A stretch of DNA of 64,000 nucleotides from Brevundimonas vesicularis (lineage in GTDB: Bacteria; Pseudomonadota; Alphaproteobacteria; Caulobacterales; Caulobacteraceae). This document shows positions 52,296 through 62,492 of this stretch, one piece after another; positions within the stretch are counted from its first letter, which is position 1, and every line of letters starts with the position of its first letter. The stretch is from the NCBI RefSeq assembly GCF_027105095.1, contig NZ_CP114278.1:1178001-1242000 (forward strand), read 5' to 3'. The position numbers and the translations under genes were made by a program. The notes under the pieces are model-generated. The model was not told the origin of the DNA. It searched no databases and saw nothing but the letters and a program-made list of their open reading frames with translations.

Positions 52296-53353
52296 AGCCC
52301 CAGCAGCCGGATCAGCGCCAGCGCCAGCACCGCCAGGGCGCCCAGCGACAGGATGACGGCGGCGACGACGCGGCCGCCGGCGCGGGCGACGGCGCGGATG
52401 TCGGTCTGGAGACCCAGGGCGGCCATGGCGACGACGGTCAGCAGGCTCGAGGTGGCGGCCATGGCCGCCAGCGCGGCCTGCGGGATCAGGTCAAACGAGC
52501 GCAGGCCGATCATGACAAGGAAGCCGATGATGAACCAAGGCAGCAGGCGCGACAGGCCGGGCTTTGCGGCGCCAGGCGCGTGGTCTCGAAAGATCAGCGA
52601 CAGGGCGAGGATGACAGGACCGAGCATCAGCACCCGCACCAGCTTGACCACCGTGCCAGTTTGCGTGGCGACGGCGCCGAGGGGCGCGGCGGCGGCCAGA
52701 ACCTGCGGCACCGCATAGACGGTCAGACCGGCCAGGGCGCCGTATTGCAGGCCGTTCAGGTGGATCAGGCCGCCCAGCAGGGGCAGGGCAAGGACAACGA
52801 TCACGCCCAGCACTGCGGTGAAGGCGATGGAGGCTGCGACCTCTTTCCCGTCGGCGTCGATGACGGGGGCGACGGCGGCGATGGCGGAGTTGCCGCAGAT
52901 GGCGTTGCCGCAGGCGACCAGCAGGGCCATACGGGGGTTCAGGCCCAGGGCGCGACCGACGCCGAAACCGACGACGATGGCGAGCGCGACCAGGGCGAAG
53001 ATGCCCAGGACGAAGCCTACGCCGAGCGACGACAGGGTGGCGGCGCTGACCGAGGCGCCGAGCAGGACCACCGCCACCTCCAGCAGGCTCTTGGCTGAGA
53101 AGTCGATCCCGGCCTTGAACCGTGCATCGGGCGTCCAGGCGGTGCGGACGGCGGCGCCCAGCAGGATGGCCAGCACCAGCGGCTCCAGCCAGACATGGCC
53201 GATCACGTCGCGCTCGATGCTGGTCAGGCCGACGGCCGCAAGGGTGACCAGCAGGCACAGCATGACGCCCGGCCGGATCGTGCGCCCGAACGCCGTCATC
53301 GACGCCAAAGTGGGCGCGTGAAGCGGGGCGGGCAGGGCGGCGGACTTCATCAT
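52292..53353 (-). CDS. yeiH: YeiH family putative sulfate exporter
   Basis: 353 residues from ATG 53353 (a second ATG follows directly). About ten membrane helices, with the conserved ACGNAICGNSAIAAVAPVID near residue 145 and AVPQVLAAAAPLGAVATQTG near 230, match the UPF0324/YeiH family. The transport substrate is unproven; some homologues are linked to sulfur compounds. A LysR gene is divergent 76 bases away, as is common for this family, and probably controls it. Confidence 0.88.
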   Translation of the reverse strand: MMKSAALPAPLHAPTLASMTAFGRTIRPGVMLCLLVTLAAVGLTSIERDVIGHVWLEPLVLAILLGAAVRTAWTPDARFKAGIDFSAKSLLEVAVVLLGASVSAATLSSLGVGFVLGIFALVALAIVVGFGVGRALGLNPRMALLVACGNAICGNSAIAAVAPVIDADGKEVAASIAFTAVLGVIVVLALPLLGGLIHLNGLQYGALAGLTVYAVPQVLAAAAPLGAVATQTGTVVKLVRVLMLGPVILALSLIFRDHAPGAAKPGLSRLLPWFIIGFLVMIGLRSFDLIPQAALAAMAATSSLLTVVAMAALGLQTDIRAVARAGGRVVAAVILSLGALAVLALALIRLLGL

Positions 53354-53377
53354 CGAGGGTGATGCGCCTACCCTCGA
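53353..53377. promoter_or_regulatory. 8-bp inverted repeat at the yeiH start
   Basis: TCGAGGGT (53353-53360), nine bases, ACCCTCGA (53370-53377). It lies in the yeiH-LysR gap and touches the yeiH start codon. It could be an operator for the divergent LysR protein or an RNA hairpin covering the ribosome binding site (GAGGGT). Confidence 0.35.
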
Positions 53378-53429
53378 CGGCGGTCCAACGGATAGTTATG
53401 GTCGGTTCAATCCGATTTGGAGATCAATC

Positions 53430-54305
53430 GTGACCTTGGAACGCCTGCGGATTTTCGTCGCCGTCGCCGAGCGTGACCATGTGACGGCGGCGGCAAGGGC
53501 GCTGAACCTGACCCAGTCGGCGGTGTCGAATGCTCTGGCAGCTCTGGAGGCCGAGCATGACGTGCGGCTGTTCGATCGGGTCGGGCGGGGCGTGGTGCTG
53601 AACGAGACCGGCCGCGCCTTCCTCCCCGAGGCCAAGGCGGTGCTGGCGCGGGCGGCGGCGGCCGAGGCGGCTCTGGCGGACATGAGCGCTCTGCGGCGCG
53701 GGCGTCTGGCGGTGTTCGCCAGCCAGACCATCGCCAGCTACTGGCTGCCGCGCCGGCTGGTGGATTTCCATACGGCCTATCCTGGCGTCGAATTGGGCGT
53801 CGAGATCGGCAACACGCGCGAGGCGGCGCAGGCGGTGCTGAGCGGCGCCGCCGAGATCGGCCTGGTCGAGGGGGCCGTGGACGAGCCGGCCCTGTCGCAG
53901 GTCCAGGTGGGGTCGGATCGGCTGGCTGTCCTGGTGACGCCGGATCATCCGTGGGCGACGCGACGTCGGCTGGAGGCGAAGGATCTGGCGGGCCAGCCTT
54001 GGGTGTTGCGCGAAGTCGGCTCTGGCACGCGGTCGACGCTGGAGGCGGCGGTGCGGGACATGGGGGTCGATCCCACGACCCTGTCGGTGTCGATGACCCT
54101 GCCGTCGAACGAAGCCGTGCTGGCGGCGGCCGAGGCGGGGGCGGGAGCCACGGCCCTGTCGGAAAGCGTGGCCTATGCGTCGGTGGCGGCCGGGCGGTTG
54201 GTGACGGCGCCCTTCACCCTGCCGGAGCGGCCGTTCCGCCTGTTACGACACCGCGAACGATATCGCAGCCGCGCCGGCGACGTGTTTGTCGAGGCGATGG
54301 GCTAG
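53430..54305 (+). CDS. LysR family transcriptional regulator
   Basis: 291 residues from GTG 53430. Standard N-terminal [20 protein letters not shown] and helix-turn-helix [20 protein letters not shown], with a LysR substrate domain. It resembles the CysB/CbbR-related branch often divergent from yeiH. The likely target is the yeiH promoter beside it. The stop overlaps that of hemF by four bases, convergent. Confidence 0.9.
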   Translation: MTLERLRIFVAVAERDHVTAAARALNLTQSAVSNALAALEAEHDVRLFDRVGRGVVLNETGRAFLPEAKAVLARAAAAEAALADMSALRRGRLAVFASQTIASYWLPRRLVDFHTAYPGVELGVEIGNTREAAQAVLSGAAEIGLVEGAVDEPALSQVQVGSDRLAVLVTPDHPWATRRRLEAKDLAGQPWVLREVGSGTRSTLEAAVRDMGVDPTTLSVSMTLPSNEAVLAAAEAGAGATALSESVAYASVAAGRLVTAPFTLPERPFRLLRHRERYRSRAGDVFVEAMG

Positions 54306-55234
54306 GGCCACTTCACCACCGGCGGCATGGACGACAGGATCGAGTCGACGTTGCCGCCCGTCTTCAGCCCGAACATGGTGCCGCGGTCGTAGAGCAGGTT
54401 GAACTCGACGTAGCGGCCCCGGCGGATCAGCTGTTCCTCACGCTGCTCGGCCGTCCAGGGCTCGGCCATACGGCCGGCGACGATGCGGGGATAGACGTCC
54501 AGGAAGGCCAGGCCGATGTCGCGGGTGAAGGCGAAGTCTCGTTCATAGTCGCCGCTGTCGTGATGATCGTAGAAGACGCCGCCGGTGCCGCGCGGCTCCT
54601 TGCGGTGGGGCAGATAGAAATACTCGTCGCACCAGGCCTTGTATTTGGCGTGCCAGGTGGCGTCGTGGGCGTCGCAGGCGGCCTGCATGGCGGCGTGGAA
54701 GGCGACGGTGTCGGGGTGATCTTGACGACGATCCGCCATCAGCACGGGCGTCAGGTCGCCGCCGCCGCCGAACCAGCTCTTGGTCGTGGCGATGAAGCGG
54801 GTGTTCATATGAACGGCCGGAATGCGCGGGCTGACGGGGTGGCAGATCAGGCTGATCCCTGTCGCGAAGAAGCGCGGATCGACGTCGGCGCCGGGCACAT
54901 TCTTGGCGTAGTCGGCGGGAAAGGCGCCATGCACGGTCGAGACGTGGACGCCGACCTTTTCGAACAGGCGACCGTGCATCATGCCCATGACGCCGCCGCC
55001 GCCCTCTGGCCGTTCCCATGCGGTGCGGACGAAGCGACCGGGCTCGCCGGGGAACAGGTCGGCAGGCGCGGCATCCTCCAGCGCCTCGAAGGCGGCATGG
55101 ATGCGGTCGCGCAGATGTTCGAACCAGGCGCGGGTCTCGACCTTCTTCAGGTCGAGCGGATCGGAGAAGACGGCGTCGCTCATGGCGCGCTTGAACCACG
55201 TCGCGGCGGCGGCGTCATCCGACGAGGTTGTCAT
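54302..55234 (-). CDS. hemF: Oxygen-dependent coproporphyrinogen III oxidase
   Basis: 310 residues from ATG 55234 (upstream ATG at 55288 is less likely; an internal ATG also exists at 55182). It oxidatively decarboxylates coproporphyrinogen III in heme synthesis. Family segments [12 protein letters not shown], the [20 protein letters not shown] stretch, [20 protein letters not shown] and the end [16 protein letters not shown] leave little doubt. Complementary to HemN at 42311-43687: HemF works with oxygen, HemN without. Confidence 0.97.
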   Translation of the reverse strand: MTTSSDDAAAATWFKRAMSDAVFSDPLDLKKVETRAWFEHLRDRIHAAFEALEDAAPADLFPGEPGRFVRTAWERPEGGGGVMGMMHGRLFEKVGVHVSTVHGAFPADYAKNVPGADVDPRFFATGISLICHPVSPRIPAVHMNTRFIATTKSWFGGGGDLTPVLMADRRQDHPDTVAFHAAMQAACDAHDATWHAKYKAWCDEYFYLPHRKEPRGTGGVFYDHHDSGDYERDFAFTRDIGLAFLDVYPRIVAGRMAEPWTAEQREEQLIRRGRYVEFNLLYDRGTMFGLKTGGNVDSILSSMPPVVKWP

Positions 55235-55286
55235 AAGCAGAATCGCGGGCGCTAATGGCCGCCTGCCGTTTTCAGGAAGCCCGCCC

Positions 55287-56531
55287 ATGATCCGTCGGCT
55301 CGTCTCCGTCGCCGTCGCCTCGCTCGCGCTGGGAGGAGCGGTTCAGGCCCAGGACGCCGATGAGGCGCGGGTGATGGAGATTCTGAAGACCACGCTGCTG
55401 ATCGACGGGCACAATGACCTGCCGTGGGCGCTGCGACAGCAGTATGGGAATGACGTTTACGCCGTTGATCTGACGAAGAACCTGGCGGTGTCGACCAAAC
55501 TGCATACCGATATCGCGCGCCTGCGGGCAGGAGGCGTCGGGGGGCAGTTCTGGTCCGTCTATGTGCCCGCCAGCCTGACGCCGCTGGAGGCCGTTGAGGA
55601 AACCTTCGAGCAGATGGATACGGCCAAACGCATCATCGCCGCCCATCCCGACACCTTCGGCCTGGCGACCACGGCGGACGAGGTGGACGCGGTGTTCAAA
55701 TCGGGCCGGATCGCCAGCCTGATCGGTATGGAGGGCGGCTATTCGATCGACGATTCCCTGGCGCTGCTGCGGGAGTTCTACCGGGCCGGCGCGCGCTACA
55801 TGACCCTGACCCACTCCAAGACCACGACCTGGGCCGACAGCGCGACGGACGCGCCCAAATGGGGAGGCCTCAGCCCGTTTGGCGAGGCGGTGGTCAAGGA
55901 GATGAACCGGCTGGGCATGATGGTCGACCTCAGCCACGTCTCCGAAGAGACGATGCTGGACGCCATGCGCGTGTCCGATGCGCCGGTGATCTTCTCCCAT
56001 TCGTCGGCGCGGGCGGTCACGGATCATCCGCGCAACGTGCCGGATCGGGTGCTGCGAATGATGCCGCAGGACGGCGGCGTCGTGATGATCAACCTGGCTC
56101 CCGGTTTCGTGTCCGAGGCGGTGCGGGCCTGGAACGGGGCCAAGGCGGGCGAGGAGGCGCGGCTGAAGACCCTGAACCCCGGCGATCCCGGCGCGGTCGA
56201 GGCCGGGCTGACGGCCTGGACCGCCGCCAATCCGACGCCTCAGGCGACCCTGGCCGACGTGGTGGCGCATATTCAGCACGTGCGCGCAGTGGCCGGCATC
56301 GACCATGTCGGCCTGGGCGCCGACTTCGACGGCATCGGCAGCCTGCCGGAAGGCATGGGCGGGGTGGATGCCTATCCGCGAATCCTGGCGGCCCTGATGG
56401 CGGCGGGCTGGACCGAGGCCGACATCCGCAAGATCGCCGGCGAGAACCTGCTGCGGGTCATTCGGGCGGTCGAGACCGTCGCGGCGTCAAAGGCCGGCGA
56501 ACGCCCGTCGATGGCGCGGCAGGAGTCTTAA
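55287..56531 (+). CDS. Secreted M19 dipeptidase (renal dipeptidase-like)
   Basis: 414 residues from ATG 55287 with a signal peptide ([20 protein letters not shown], cleavage near AQA-Q). Zinc site: [11 protein letters not shown] (His-x-Asp) near residue 45, Glu in [13 protein letters not shown] near 152, and His residues in [13 protein letters not shown] and FSHSSARAV. The C terminus has [12 protein letters not shown]. It cleaves dipeptides in the periplasm. The start is 52 bases from hemF, divergent. Confidence 0.92.
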   Translation: MIRRLVSVAVASLALGGAVQAQDADEARVMEILKTTLLIDGHNDLPWALRQQYGNDVYAVDLTKNLAVSTKLHTDIARLRAGGVGGQFWSVYVPASLTPLEAVEETFEQMDTAKRIIAAHPDTFGLATTADEVDAVFKSGRIASLIGMEGGYSIDDSLALLREFYRAGARYMTLTHSKTTTWADSATDAPKWGGLSPFGEAVVKEMNRLGMMVDLSHVSEETMLDAMRVSDAPVIFSHSSARAVTDHPRNVPDRVLRMMPQDGGVVMINLAPGFVSEAVRAWNGAKAGEEARLKTLNPGDPGAVEAGLTAWTAANPTPQATLADVVAHIQHVRAVAGIDHVGLGADFDGIGSLPEGMGGVDAYPRILAALMAAGWTEADIRKIAGENLLRVIRAVETVAASKAGERPSMARQES

Positions 56532-57109
56532 GCGGGCGCCATATTCGCCTGCAGGACGCGGGCGAGATCGCGCTCAATATCTTCGGCGCTGTGTTGGGGG
56601 GTCACTTCAAGATAGGCGATCCCAGCGCGTTGGAGCGCAGCTTTCTTGACGGCGTCACGCGCGTAGGCCGTGCCCTGGTAGTGGGCTTCGCCCTGGTATT
56701 CGACCGCGGCGAGGGGCCATCCGGTTTGGGAGATGACCAGAATATCGACGCGTTTGCTGTTAATGGCGCGAAAGGCCTCGTCGTCTGGTGACCGCAGAAT
56801 CTCGCCGAGCGAAACCTGCGCCATCACTCGCCCCTTGATGTCGAGGCGCTTTATCGCGCGTTCGGCAGTATAGAACACCGAGGCTTCGGCGCGGGACATC
56901 AGAGGCCTAGCCTGAAAGGCGGCGCGCATCACCGTGTCAAGTTGGGCCGTCGCGACTTTCGGTCGAGCCGCGATCTTGGCGCCGGGCCTGAAGCTGCCGA
57001 GATTGGAACGATGTGTGTGGCGGCGCTTGGGACGCTTGCGGCTGAGTTCCCAGGCCCCGACGATCACCAGGAAGACGATGATCGCCACCACGGCGGGAGT
57101 TGTGTCCAT
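56528..57109 (-). CDS. DUF2726 domain membrane-anchored protein
   Basis: 193 residues from ATG 57109. One N-terminal membrane helix (VVAIIVFLVIVGAWELSRK), a basic linker, then the DUF2726 domain at about 70-185: RVMAQVSLGEILRSPDD, KRVDILVISQTGWPLAAVEY and a DAVKKAALQRAGIAYLEV end. The EYQ...K pattern recalls the restriction-endonuclease-like fold to which the family has been linked, but nuclease activity is not shown. Convergent with the dipeptidase by four bases. Confidence 0.85.
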   Translation of the reverse strand: MDTTPAVVAIIVFLVIVGAWELSRKRPKRRHTHRSNLGSFRPGAKIAARPKVATAQLDTVMRAAFQARPLMSRAEASVFYTAERAIKRLDIKGRVMAQVSLGEILRSPDDEAFRAINSKRVDILVISQTGWPLAAVEYQGEAHYQGTAYARDAVKKAALQRAGIAYLEVTPQHSAEDIERDLARVLQANMAPA

Positions 57110-57197
57110 CGTGCTTCGCGCCCCGCAGCTGAACTTGGAGGCGCTTTATTATCAATGCGTGATTGTAGAGCGCGTTACCAGACGAGGTAAATGCCGT

Positions 57198-57647
57198 TCA
57201 CCCGACTCCGCCGGTCTGGCGCAGGCCTTCCCAAAGGGCGATTCCGGCGGTGACCGACAGGTTCAGCGAGCGGGCCTCCGGACGCAGCGGCACGACGACG
57301 CGCGCGTCAGCGGCGGCGTGGACATAGTCGGGGGCGCCGGCGCTTTCCTTGCCGAACAGCAGGGTGTCGTCAGGCCGGAAGACGAAATCGGGCAGGGGCG
57401 TCGCGCCCTTGGTCGTCAACAGCACCAGCCGCCCGGCGGGACGATCCGCCTGGAAGGCCTCCCAGTCGGCGTGGCGGGTCATGTGGGACAAGGGGCCGTA
57501 GTCGAGGGCCGCGCGCTTCATGGCGCGGTCGTCGAAACGGAAACCTGTCGGCTCGATCACATGCAGATCGACGCCGAAACAGGCCGACAATCGGATGCAG
57601 GCTCCGACGTTCTGAGGAATGTCCGGTTGAAAAAGGGCGAGACGCAT
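57198..57647 (-). CDS. trmL: tRNA (cytidine/uridine-34 2'-O)-methyltransferase TrmL
   Basis: 149 residues from ATG 57647; an ATG at 57662 would add five residues. SPOUT fold with a C-terminal trefoil knot: MRLALFQPDIPQNVGACIRL at the start, LLFGKESAGAPDYV near residue 100 and the SAM knot RSLNLSVTAGIALWEGLR near 130. It methylates the wobble ribose of tRNA-Leu isoacceptors CAA and UAA; a tRNA-Leu(UAA) gene lies at 26029 in this window. Divergent from petA. Confidence 0.92.
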   Translation of the reverse strand: MRLALFQPDIPQNVGACIRLSACFGVDLHVIEPTGFRFDDRAMKRAALDYGPLSHMTRHADWEAFQADRPAGRLVLLTTKGATPLPDFVFRPDDTLLFGKESAGAPDYVHAAADARVVVPLRPEARSLNLSVTAGIALWEGLRQTGGVG

Positions 57648-57841
57648 TCTAAGGCCTGACATACGCGCGGCGAGGGGGTTTGTCGCGGTCTGTTTGCGAG
57701 CGTTTCGCAAGAAACGTCAGCAGCTTGCGTCCAAACCGGCGCAAGTCACGGGCCGTCGGGGATTCCCGGCGTCTTTTGTTGGTTCGTGCCGTGGCTGGGG
57801 ACGCCCTTGGGGGTCTTCTGCGGCGTTCGAGAGGTGGAAAC

Positions 57842-58399
57842 GTGGCCGAATCGGTCGTGCATACGGAAGACGGTCACAGCCCTGAGGGCGGTGATCCCAA
57901 TCGTCGGGACTTTATCTACATCGCGGCGGGCGCCGCAGCGGTCGGCGCGGGCGCCATGATCGCCTGGCCGCTGATAAACCAGATGAATCCGGCGGCCGAT
58001 ACGCTGGCGCTGGCGTCGATCGAGTTCGATCTGACCAAGGTTCAGGAAGGCCAGCAGGTCGTCATCAAATGGCAGGGCAAGCCGGTGTTCGTGCGTTACC
58101 GCACCCCGGCCGAGCTGCAGAAGGTCATCGCGGACGATCACGCTCCGGACCTGAAACAGCCCCAGACCGACGCAGAGCGCACCAAGCCGGGTCACGAGAA
58201 ATATCTGGTCGTCATCGGTTCGTGCACGCACCTGGGCTGCGTGCCGACCTTTGGCGCGGGCGATTACGGCGGCTGGTTCTGCCCCTGCCACGGCTCGCAC
58301 TACGACGCCTCCGGCCGCATTCGTAAGGGGCCGGCGCCTCTGAACCTGGTGGTGCCGGAATACGATTATCTGTCCGACACCCGCGTCAAGATCGGCTGA
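57842..58399 (+). CDS. petA: Ubiquinol-cytochrome c reductase Rieske iron-sulfur subunit
   Basis: 185 residues from GTG 57842, preceded by GAGGTGG; the open frame upstream has no family match. A twin-arginine-type signal anchor is seen ([20 protein letters not shown]). The [2Fe-2S] ligands are in [10 protein letters not shown] (Cys-His) and [11 protein letters not shown] (Cys-His). It passes electrons from ubiquinol to cytochrome c1. First gene of petABC; the 178-base gap from trmL probably holds the promoter but no match to a known box was seen. Confidence 0.95.
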   Translation: MAESVVHTEDGHSPEGGDPNRRDFIYIAAGAAAVGAGAMIAWPLINQMNPAADTLALASIEFDLTKVQEGQQVVIKWQGKPVFVRYRTPAELQKVIADDHAPDLKQPQTDAERTKPGHEKYLVVIGSCTHLGCVPTFGAGDYGGWFCPCHGSHYDASGRIRKGPAPLNLVVPEYDYLSDTRVKIG

Positions 58400-58415
58400 G
58401 GACCAAGGGGGAATC

Positions 58416-59720
58416 ATGAGCGATCACGAGAGCACCTACGTCCCGAAGACGGGCGTCGAGAAGTGGCTGGACACCCGGCTGCCGATCATCCGTTTCGGCG
58501 CGGACTACATGTCCCTGCCGACGCCGCGAAACCTAAACTATTGGTGGACCTTCGGCGGCATCCTGGCTCTGTGCCTGATGACGCAGATCGTCACCGGCAT
58601 CGTCTTGGCCATGCACTATACGCCCAACGTCGACCTGGCCTTCGCCTCGGTCGAGCGTATCATGCGCGACGTGAACGGTGGCTGGCTGATCCGCTATGTC
58701 CACGCCAACGGGGCGTCGATGTTCTTCATCGCCGTCTATCTGCACATGCTGCGCGGCCTCTACTACGGCTCGTACAAGGCGCCGCGCGAGATGATCTGGA
58801 TCATCGGCTGCGTGATCTTCTTCCTGATGATCGCCACCGCCTTCCTGGGTTACGTCCTGCCGTGGGGCCAGATGTCGTTCTGGGGTGCTGAGGTCATCAC
58901 CAACCTGATCGGCGCCATCCCCGTGCTGGGCGAGCCGATCCTGATATGGCTGCGCGGCGGCCCGGCGATCGACAATGCGACGCTGAACCGCTTCTTCTCG
59001 CTGCACTATCTGCTGCCCTTCGCGATCCTGGGCTGCGTCGTGCTGCACCTTTGGGCGCTGCACTCGGCCGGTCAGAACAACCCGGTCGGCATCCTGATTC
59101 CGAAGGATCGGGAGAAGAAGGACACGCTGCCCTTCCACCCGTATTTCACGGTCAAGGACGGCTTTGCGATCATCCTGTTCCTGATCCTGTTCGCCATCTT
59201 CGTCTTCTATCAGCCGAACGCTCTGGGCCACGCCGACAACTACATTCCGGCCAACCCGCTGCAGACGCCGGCGCACATTGTGCCCGAGTGGTACATGCTG
59301 CCCTTCTACGCAATCCTGCGCGCCATCCCGGACAAGTTCGGCGGCGTGGTGGCGATGTTCAGCGCCATCGGCGTGCTGTTCGTCCTGCCCTGGCTGGATA
59401 CGTCCAAGGTGCGCTCGATGCGCTATCGCCCGACGATGCGGACCTTCTTCATCATCTTCCTGGTGGTGGGCGTGGGCCTGGGCTGGTGCGGCGGTCAGCT
59501 GCCTGACGCGCCGGTGATCGGGTCGTTCAAGACCTTCACCCTGATCGACGGCGACCTGAACTCATACCTGTGGCTGACGCGGGTCTTCACCCTCTACTAC
59601 TTCGTCTTCTTCCTGATCATCATGCCGCTGGTCGGGTTGAAGGAGCAGCCGCTGCCGATCCCGGCGACGATCTCCGAGCCGGTCCTGACCGGCGCCGGCG
59701 CCGTCGAGAACAAGGTCTGA
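58416..59720 (+). CDS. petB: Cytochrome b subunit of the bc1 complex
   Basis: 434 residues from ATG 58416, 16 bases after petA. Eight or more membrane helices. Heme-binding His pairs lie in [20 protein letters not shown] (helix B) and [20 protein letters not shown] (helix D); the quinol-site motif is [13 protein letters not shown]. It catalyses the Q-cycle at the inner membrane. Length fits the fused alphaproteobacterial cytochrome b rather than the split b6/subunit IV. Confidence 0.97.
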   Translation: MSDHESTYVPKTGVEKWLDTRLPIIRFGADYMSLPTPRNLNYWWTFGGILALCLMTQIVTGIVLAMHYTPNVDLAFASVERIMRDVNGGWLIRYVHANGASMFFIAVYLHMLRGLYYGSYKAPREMIWIIGCVIFFLMIATAFLGYVLPWGQMSFWGAEVITNLIGAIPVLGEPILIWLRGGPAIDNATLNRFFSLHYLLPFAILGCVVLHLWALHSAGQNNPVGILIPKDREKKDTLPFHPYFTVKDGFAIILFLILFAIFVFYQPNALGHADNYIPANPLQTPAHIVPEWYMLPFYAILRAIPDKFGGVVAMFSAIGVLFVLPWLDTSKVRSMRYRPTMRTFFIIFLVVGVGLGWCGGQLPDAPVIGSFKTFTLIDGDLNSYLWLTRVFTLYYFVFFLIIMPLVGLKEQPLPIPATISEPVLTGAGAVENKV

Positions 59721-59725
59721 AAATC

Positions 59726-60601
59726 ATGACGATTGGAATGAAGACCGTGTCGTTCAAGACAATCATCGCCTCGGCCGCCGTCGCCCTGGGTCTGTTGAGC
59801 GCAGCCGCTCCCGCCATGGCGGCGGGCGCCGCGGCCCATCCGCGCTCGGGCGGGTTCAGCTTCGAGGGGCCGTTCGGCACCTATGACCAGGGCCAGCTGC
59901 AACGCGGCTACAAGGTCTATCACGAGGTCTGCGCCGCCTGTCACAGCATGAACCTGATGCACTATCGGAACCTGGGCGACCGTCATGGGCCGTTCTGGAA
60001 TCCGAAGTATCCGAACCCGAACGACAACCCCGTCGTGAAGGCTCTGGCCAAGGAAGTGCAGGTCGGCGACATCGACAGCGAGACCGGCGAGCCGATCCAG
60101 CGCGACGCCACGCCGGCCGACAAGTTCCGCGCACCCTATCCGAACGCCACGGCGGCGGCGGCGGGCAACGGCGGCGCCGCGCCGCCCGACCTTTCGGTCA
60201 TGGCCAAGGCTCGTCACGACGGCGCCAACTACATCTACTCGCTGCTGTCGGGCTACAAGGCGGCTCCGGCCGGCCTGCAGATCCGCGACGGCCAGCACTA
60301 CAACCCCTATATGGCCGGCGACCTGACGCCGTTCTGGACCGGCGATCACAAGCACGTTCCGCCCGGCGGCTTCATCGCCATGCCGCCGCCGCTCAAGGAT
60401 GGCCTGGTCACCTATGACGACGGTTCGCCGCAAACGGTCGATCAATACGCCAAGGATGTCGCGGCCTTCATCGCCTGGACGTCCGAGCCGAAGATGGTCG
60501 AGCGCAAGCAGGCCGGCTTCGGCGTGATGATCTATCTGCTGCTGTTCGCCGGCATCACCTATGTCGCCTACCGCCGCATCTGGAAGGGCGTCGCCCACTA
60601 A
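59726..60601 (+). CDS. petC: Cytochrome c1
   Basis: 291 residues from ATG 59726 (an ATG at 59738 is possible). A signal peptide (IIASAAVALGLLSAAAPAMA) is followed by the heme c motif VCAACHSMNLMHY near residue 70 and the methionine-ligand region GGFIAMPPPL near 215. A C-terminal membrane helix (FGVMIYLLLFAGITYVAYRR) anchors it. It takes electrons from the Rieske protein and passes them to soluble cytochrome c. Last gene of petABC, with a strong terminator 28 bases on. Confidence 0.96.
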   Translation: MTIGMKTVSFKTIIASAAVALGLLSAAAPAMAAGAAAHPRSGGFSFEGPFGTYDQGQLQRGYKVYHEVCAACHSMNLMHYRNLGDRHGPFWNPKYPNPNDNPVVKALAKEVQVGDIDSETGEPIQRDATPADKFRAPYPNATAAAAGNGGAAPPDLSVMAKARHDGANYIYSLLSGYKAAPAGLQIRDGQHYNPYMAGDLTPFWTGDHKHVPPGGFIAMPPPLKDGLVTYDDGSPQTVDQYAKDVAAFIAWTSEPKMVERKQAGFGVMIYLLLFAGITYVAYRRIWKGVAH

Positions 60602-60628
60602 GGGCGTCGCCGCCGGATCGAAGTCGTA

Positions 60629-60662
60629 AGCCCGCCGAGGTTCGCCTCGGCGGGCTTTTTGT
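60629..60662 (+). terminator. Rho-independent terminator after petABC
   Basis: A perfect 12-bp stem (AGCCCGCCGAGG 60629-60640 with its complement 60645-60656) closed by a TTCG loop and followed by T-rich bases to 60662. It ends the bc1 operon before the peptidase genes. Confidence 0.93.
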
Positions 60663-60752
60663 TTGCGACGAAAGGTCCGGCACGCAGCATCGACAGGGCG
60701 AAGTTCGCCCCCTAGGGTCCCGTATCGTTTCCGGCTGTGGGGCCTTCAGTTC

Positions 60753-62420
60753 ATGCGTCTTGTCTCTTCTTTCGCCGCCGTTCTTTTGGCGAGCGTCGCC
60801 TTGTCCGCCTGCGCTACGGCGCCCAATCCCGGAGCGGTTCACACCGCCCCGACTTTCGATGCGGCGCGCATCTCGCAGGACATCAAGACGCTGTCGGATG
60901 ACAGCTTCGAGGGGAGGGGCATCGCCACACCGGCTGAGGACAAGGTCATCCGCTATCTGAGCGAAGGCTACGCCGCCGCCGGGTTCGAGCCGGGCGGGCC
61001 GAACGGCCAGTGGACGCAGGACGTGATCCTGAACCGCTTCACCCAGTCCAATGTGCGGGCCTCGCTGAAGCTGGGCGACTGGACCCTGCCGATGACGCAA
61101 GGGCGCGAGGTCGCCATCTCGACCCGCCGCCCGGCCGAACACGTCAGCCTGAAGGACGCGCCGCTGGTCTTCGTCGGCTACGGCATCAATGCCCCCGAGC
61201 GGCAGTGGAACGACTTCAAGGGTCAGGACCTGCGCGGCAAGATCCTGGTCGTGCTGGTCAATGACGCCGACTTCGAGGAGCCAGCGCTGAACACCTTCGG
61301 CGGCAAGGCCATGACCTATTACGGCCGCTGGACCTACAAATACGAAGAGGCGGCCAAACAGGGCGCAGCGGGCGTGCTGATCGTTCACGAGACGGCGCCG
61401 GCGTCTTACGGCTGGCAGACGGTCGCCAACTCCTGGGGCGTGTCGCAGTTCGACATCCTGCGCCAGAATGCGGCGGCCGAACGTGTGCCTATGGAGGGCT
61501 GGATCCAGCGTGACGTGGCGGTCGACCTGTTCCGTCGCGCGGGTCTGGATTTCGACGCGCTGAAGGTCCAGGCGCGCAGCCGCGACTTCCAGCCGGTCGC
61601 CCTGACCGGCGCATCCTTCTCGACCGAATTCGACGTGGCCACCAATCAGGTCACCAGCCACAACGTCATCGCCCGTCTGCCGGGCGCCACCCATCCGGAC
61701 GAGACGATCCTTTATACCGCCCACTGGGATCACATTGGCATGGGCGAGCCGGATGCGACCGGCGACCGCATCTTCAACGGGGCGGTGGACAACGCGTCGG
61801 GCACGGCGGGTCTGCTGGAGCTGGCGCGCATGTTCGGTCGCGCGCCGCGCACCGAACGCTCGATCGTGATGATCAGCTTCACCGGCGAGGAAAGCGGCCT
61901 GCTGGGCTCGGAATACTATGCGGTGAACCCGGTCTATCCGCTGGCCAAGACGGTGGGCGGGTTCAACATGGACTCCATGAACGTCTATGGCCGCGTCACC
62001 GGTCTGGGCGTCACCGGATATGGCCAGTCGGACTTCGACGAACGTCTGGCGGCGGCGGTTCAGCCGCAAGGGCGGTCGCTGGTGCCGGACTACGAGAATG
62101 CGGCCGGCACCTATTATCGTTCGGACCACTTCCCGCTGGCCAAGCGTGGCGTGCCGATGGCCTATGCCGGCAGCCGCGGCGAGTTCCGCGACGAACCGAT
62201 CGCCGCGCGCGAGGCGGCGCGGTCGGAATACGGCGCCAAACGCTATCACCAGGCGGCGGATGAGTGGTCGCCCGACTGGGACTACAGCGGCATGATCGAG
62301 GACCTGACGGTCTTCTACGATGTCGGTCGCGTCCTGGCGGACGGTCGCGACTGGCCGCAGTGGAAGTCGGGTTCGGAATTCGCGCCGGTGCGCGCGACGA
62401 CAGCGTCCGAACGCCGCTAG
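60753..62420 (+). CDS. M28 family lipoprotein metallopeptidase with PA domain
   Basis: 555 residues from ATG 60753. Lipoprotein signal (FAAVLLASVALSACAT, lipobox LSAC). A PA domain sits at about 130-270 (APLVFVGYGINAPERQWNDF). The di-zinc site is TAHWDHIGMG (His), FNGAVDNASGTAGL (Asp), FTGEESGLLGSEYY (Glu-Glu), GGFNMDSMNVYG (Asp) and YRSDHFPLAK (His). It probably degrades peptides at the cell envelope. Followed by a related gene, so a tandem duplication is likely. Confidence 0.92.
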   Translation: MRLVSSFAAVLLASVALSACATAPNPGAVHTAPTFDAARISQDIKTLSDDSFEGRGIATPAEDKVIRYLSEGYAAAGFEPGGPNGQWTQDVILNRFTQSNVRASLKLGDWTLPMTQGREVAISTRRPAEHVSLKDAPLVFVGYGINAPERQWNDFKGQDLRGKILVVLVNDADFEEPALNTFGGKAMTYYGRWTYKYEEAAKQGAAGVLIVHETAPASYGWQTVANSWGVSQFDILRQNAAAERVPMEGWIQRDVAVDLFRRAGLDFDALKVQARSRDFQPVALTGASFSTEFDVATNQVTSHNVIARLPGATHPDETILYTAHWDHIGMGEPDATGDRIFNGAVDNASGTAGLLELARMFGRAPRTERSIVMISFTGEESGLLGSEYYAVNPVYPLAKTVGGFNMDSMNVYGRVTGLGVTGYGQSDFDERLAAAVQPQGRSLVPDYENAAGTYYRSDHFPLAKRGVPMAYAGSRGEFRDEPIAAREAARSEYGAKRYHQAADEWSPDWDYSGMIEDLTVFYDVGRVLADGRDWPQWKSGSEFAPVRATTASERR

Positions 62421-62439
62421 TCTTTTCACAAATCGAGAT

Positions 62440-62466
62440 GGGGCGGGGAGGGATCTCCGCCCCTTT
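62440..62466 (+). terminator. Possible terminator between the M28 genes
   Basis: GGGGCGG (62440-62446) pairs with CCGCCCC (62457-62463), extended by three pairs around a GGGA loop and followed by TTT. It lies 20 bases after the first peptidase stop. The T-run is short, so it may only weaken read-through. Confidence 0.5.
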
Positions 62467-62492
62467 GCCATTCCGCCTGTCGAGTCAGTTCA

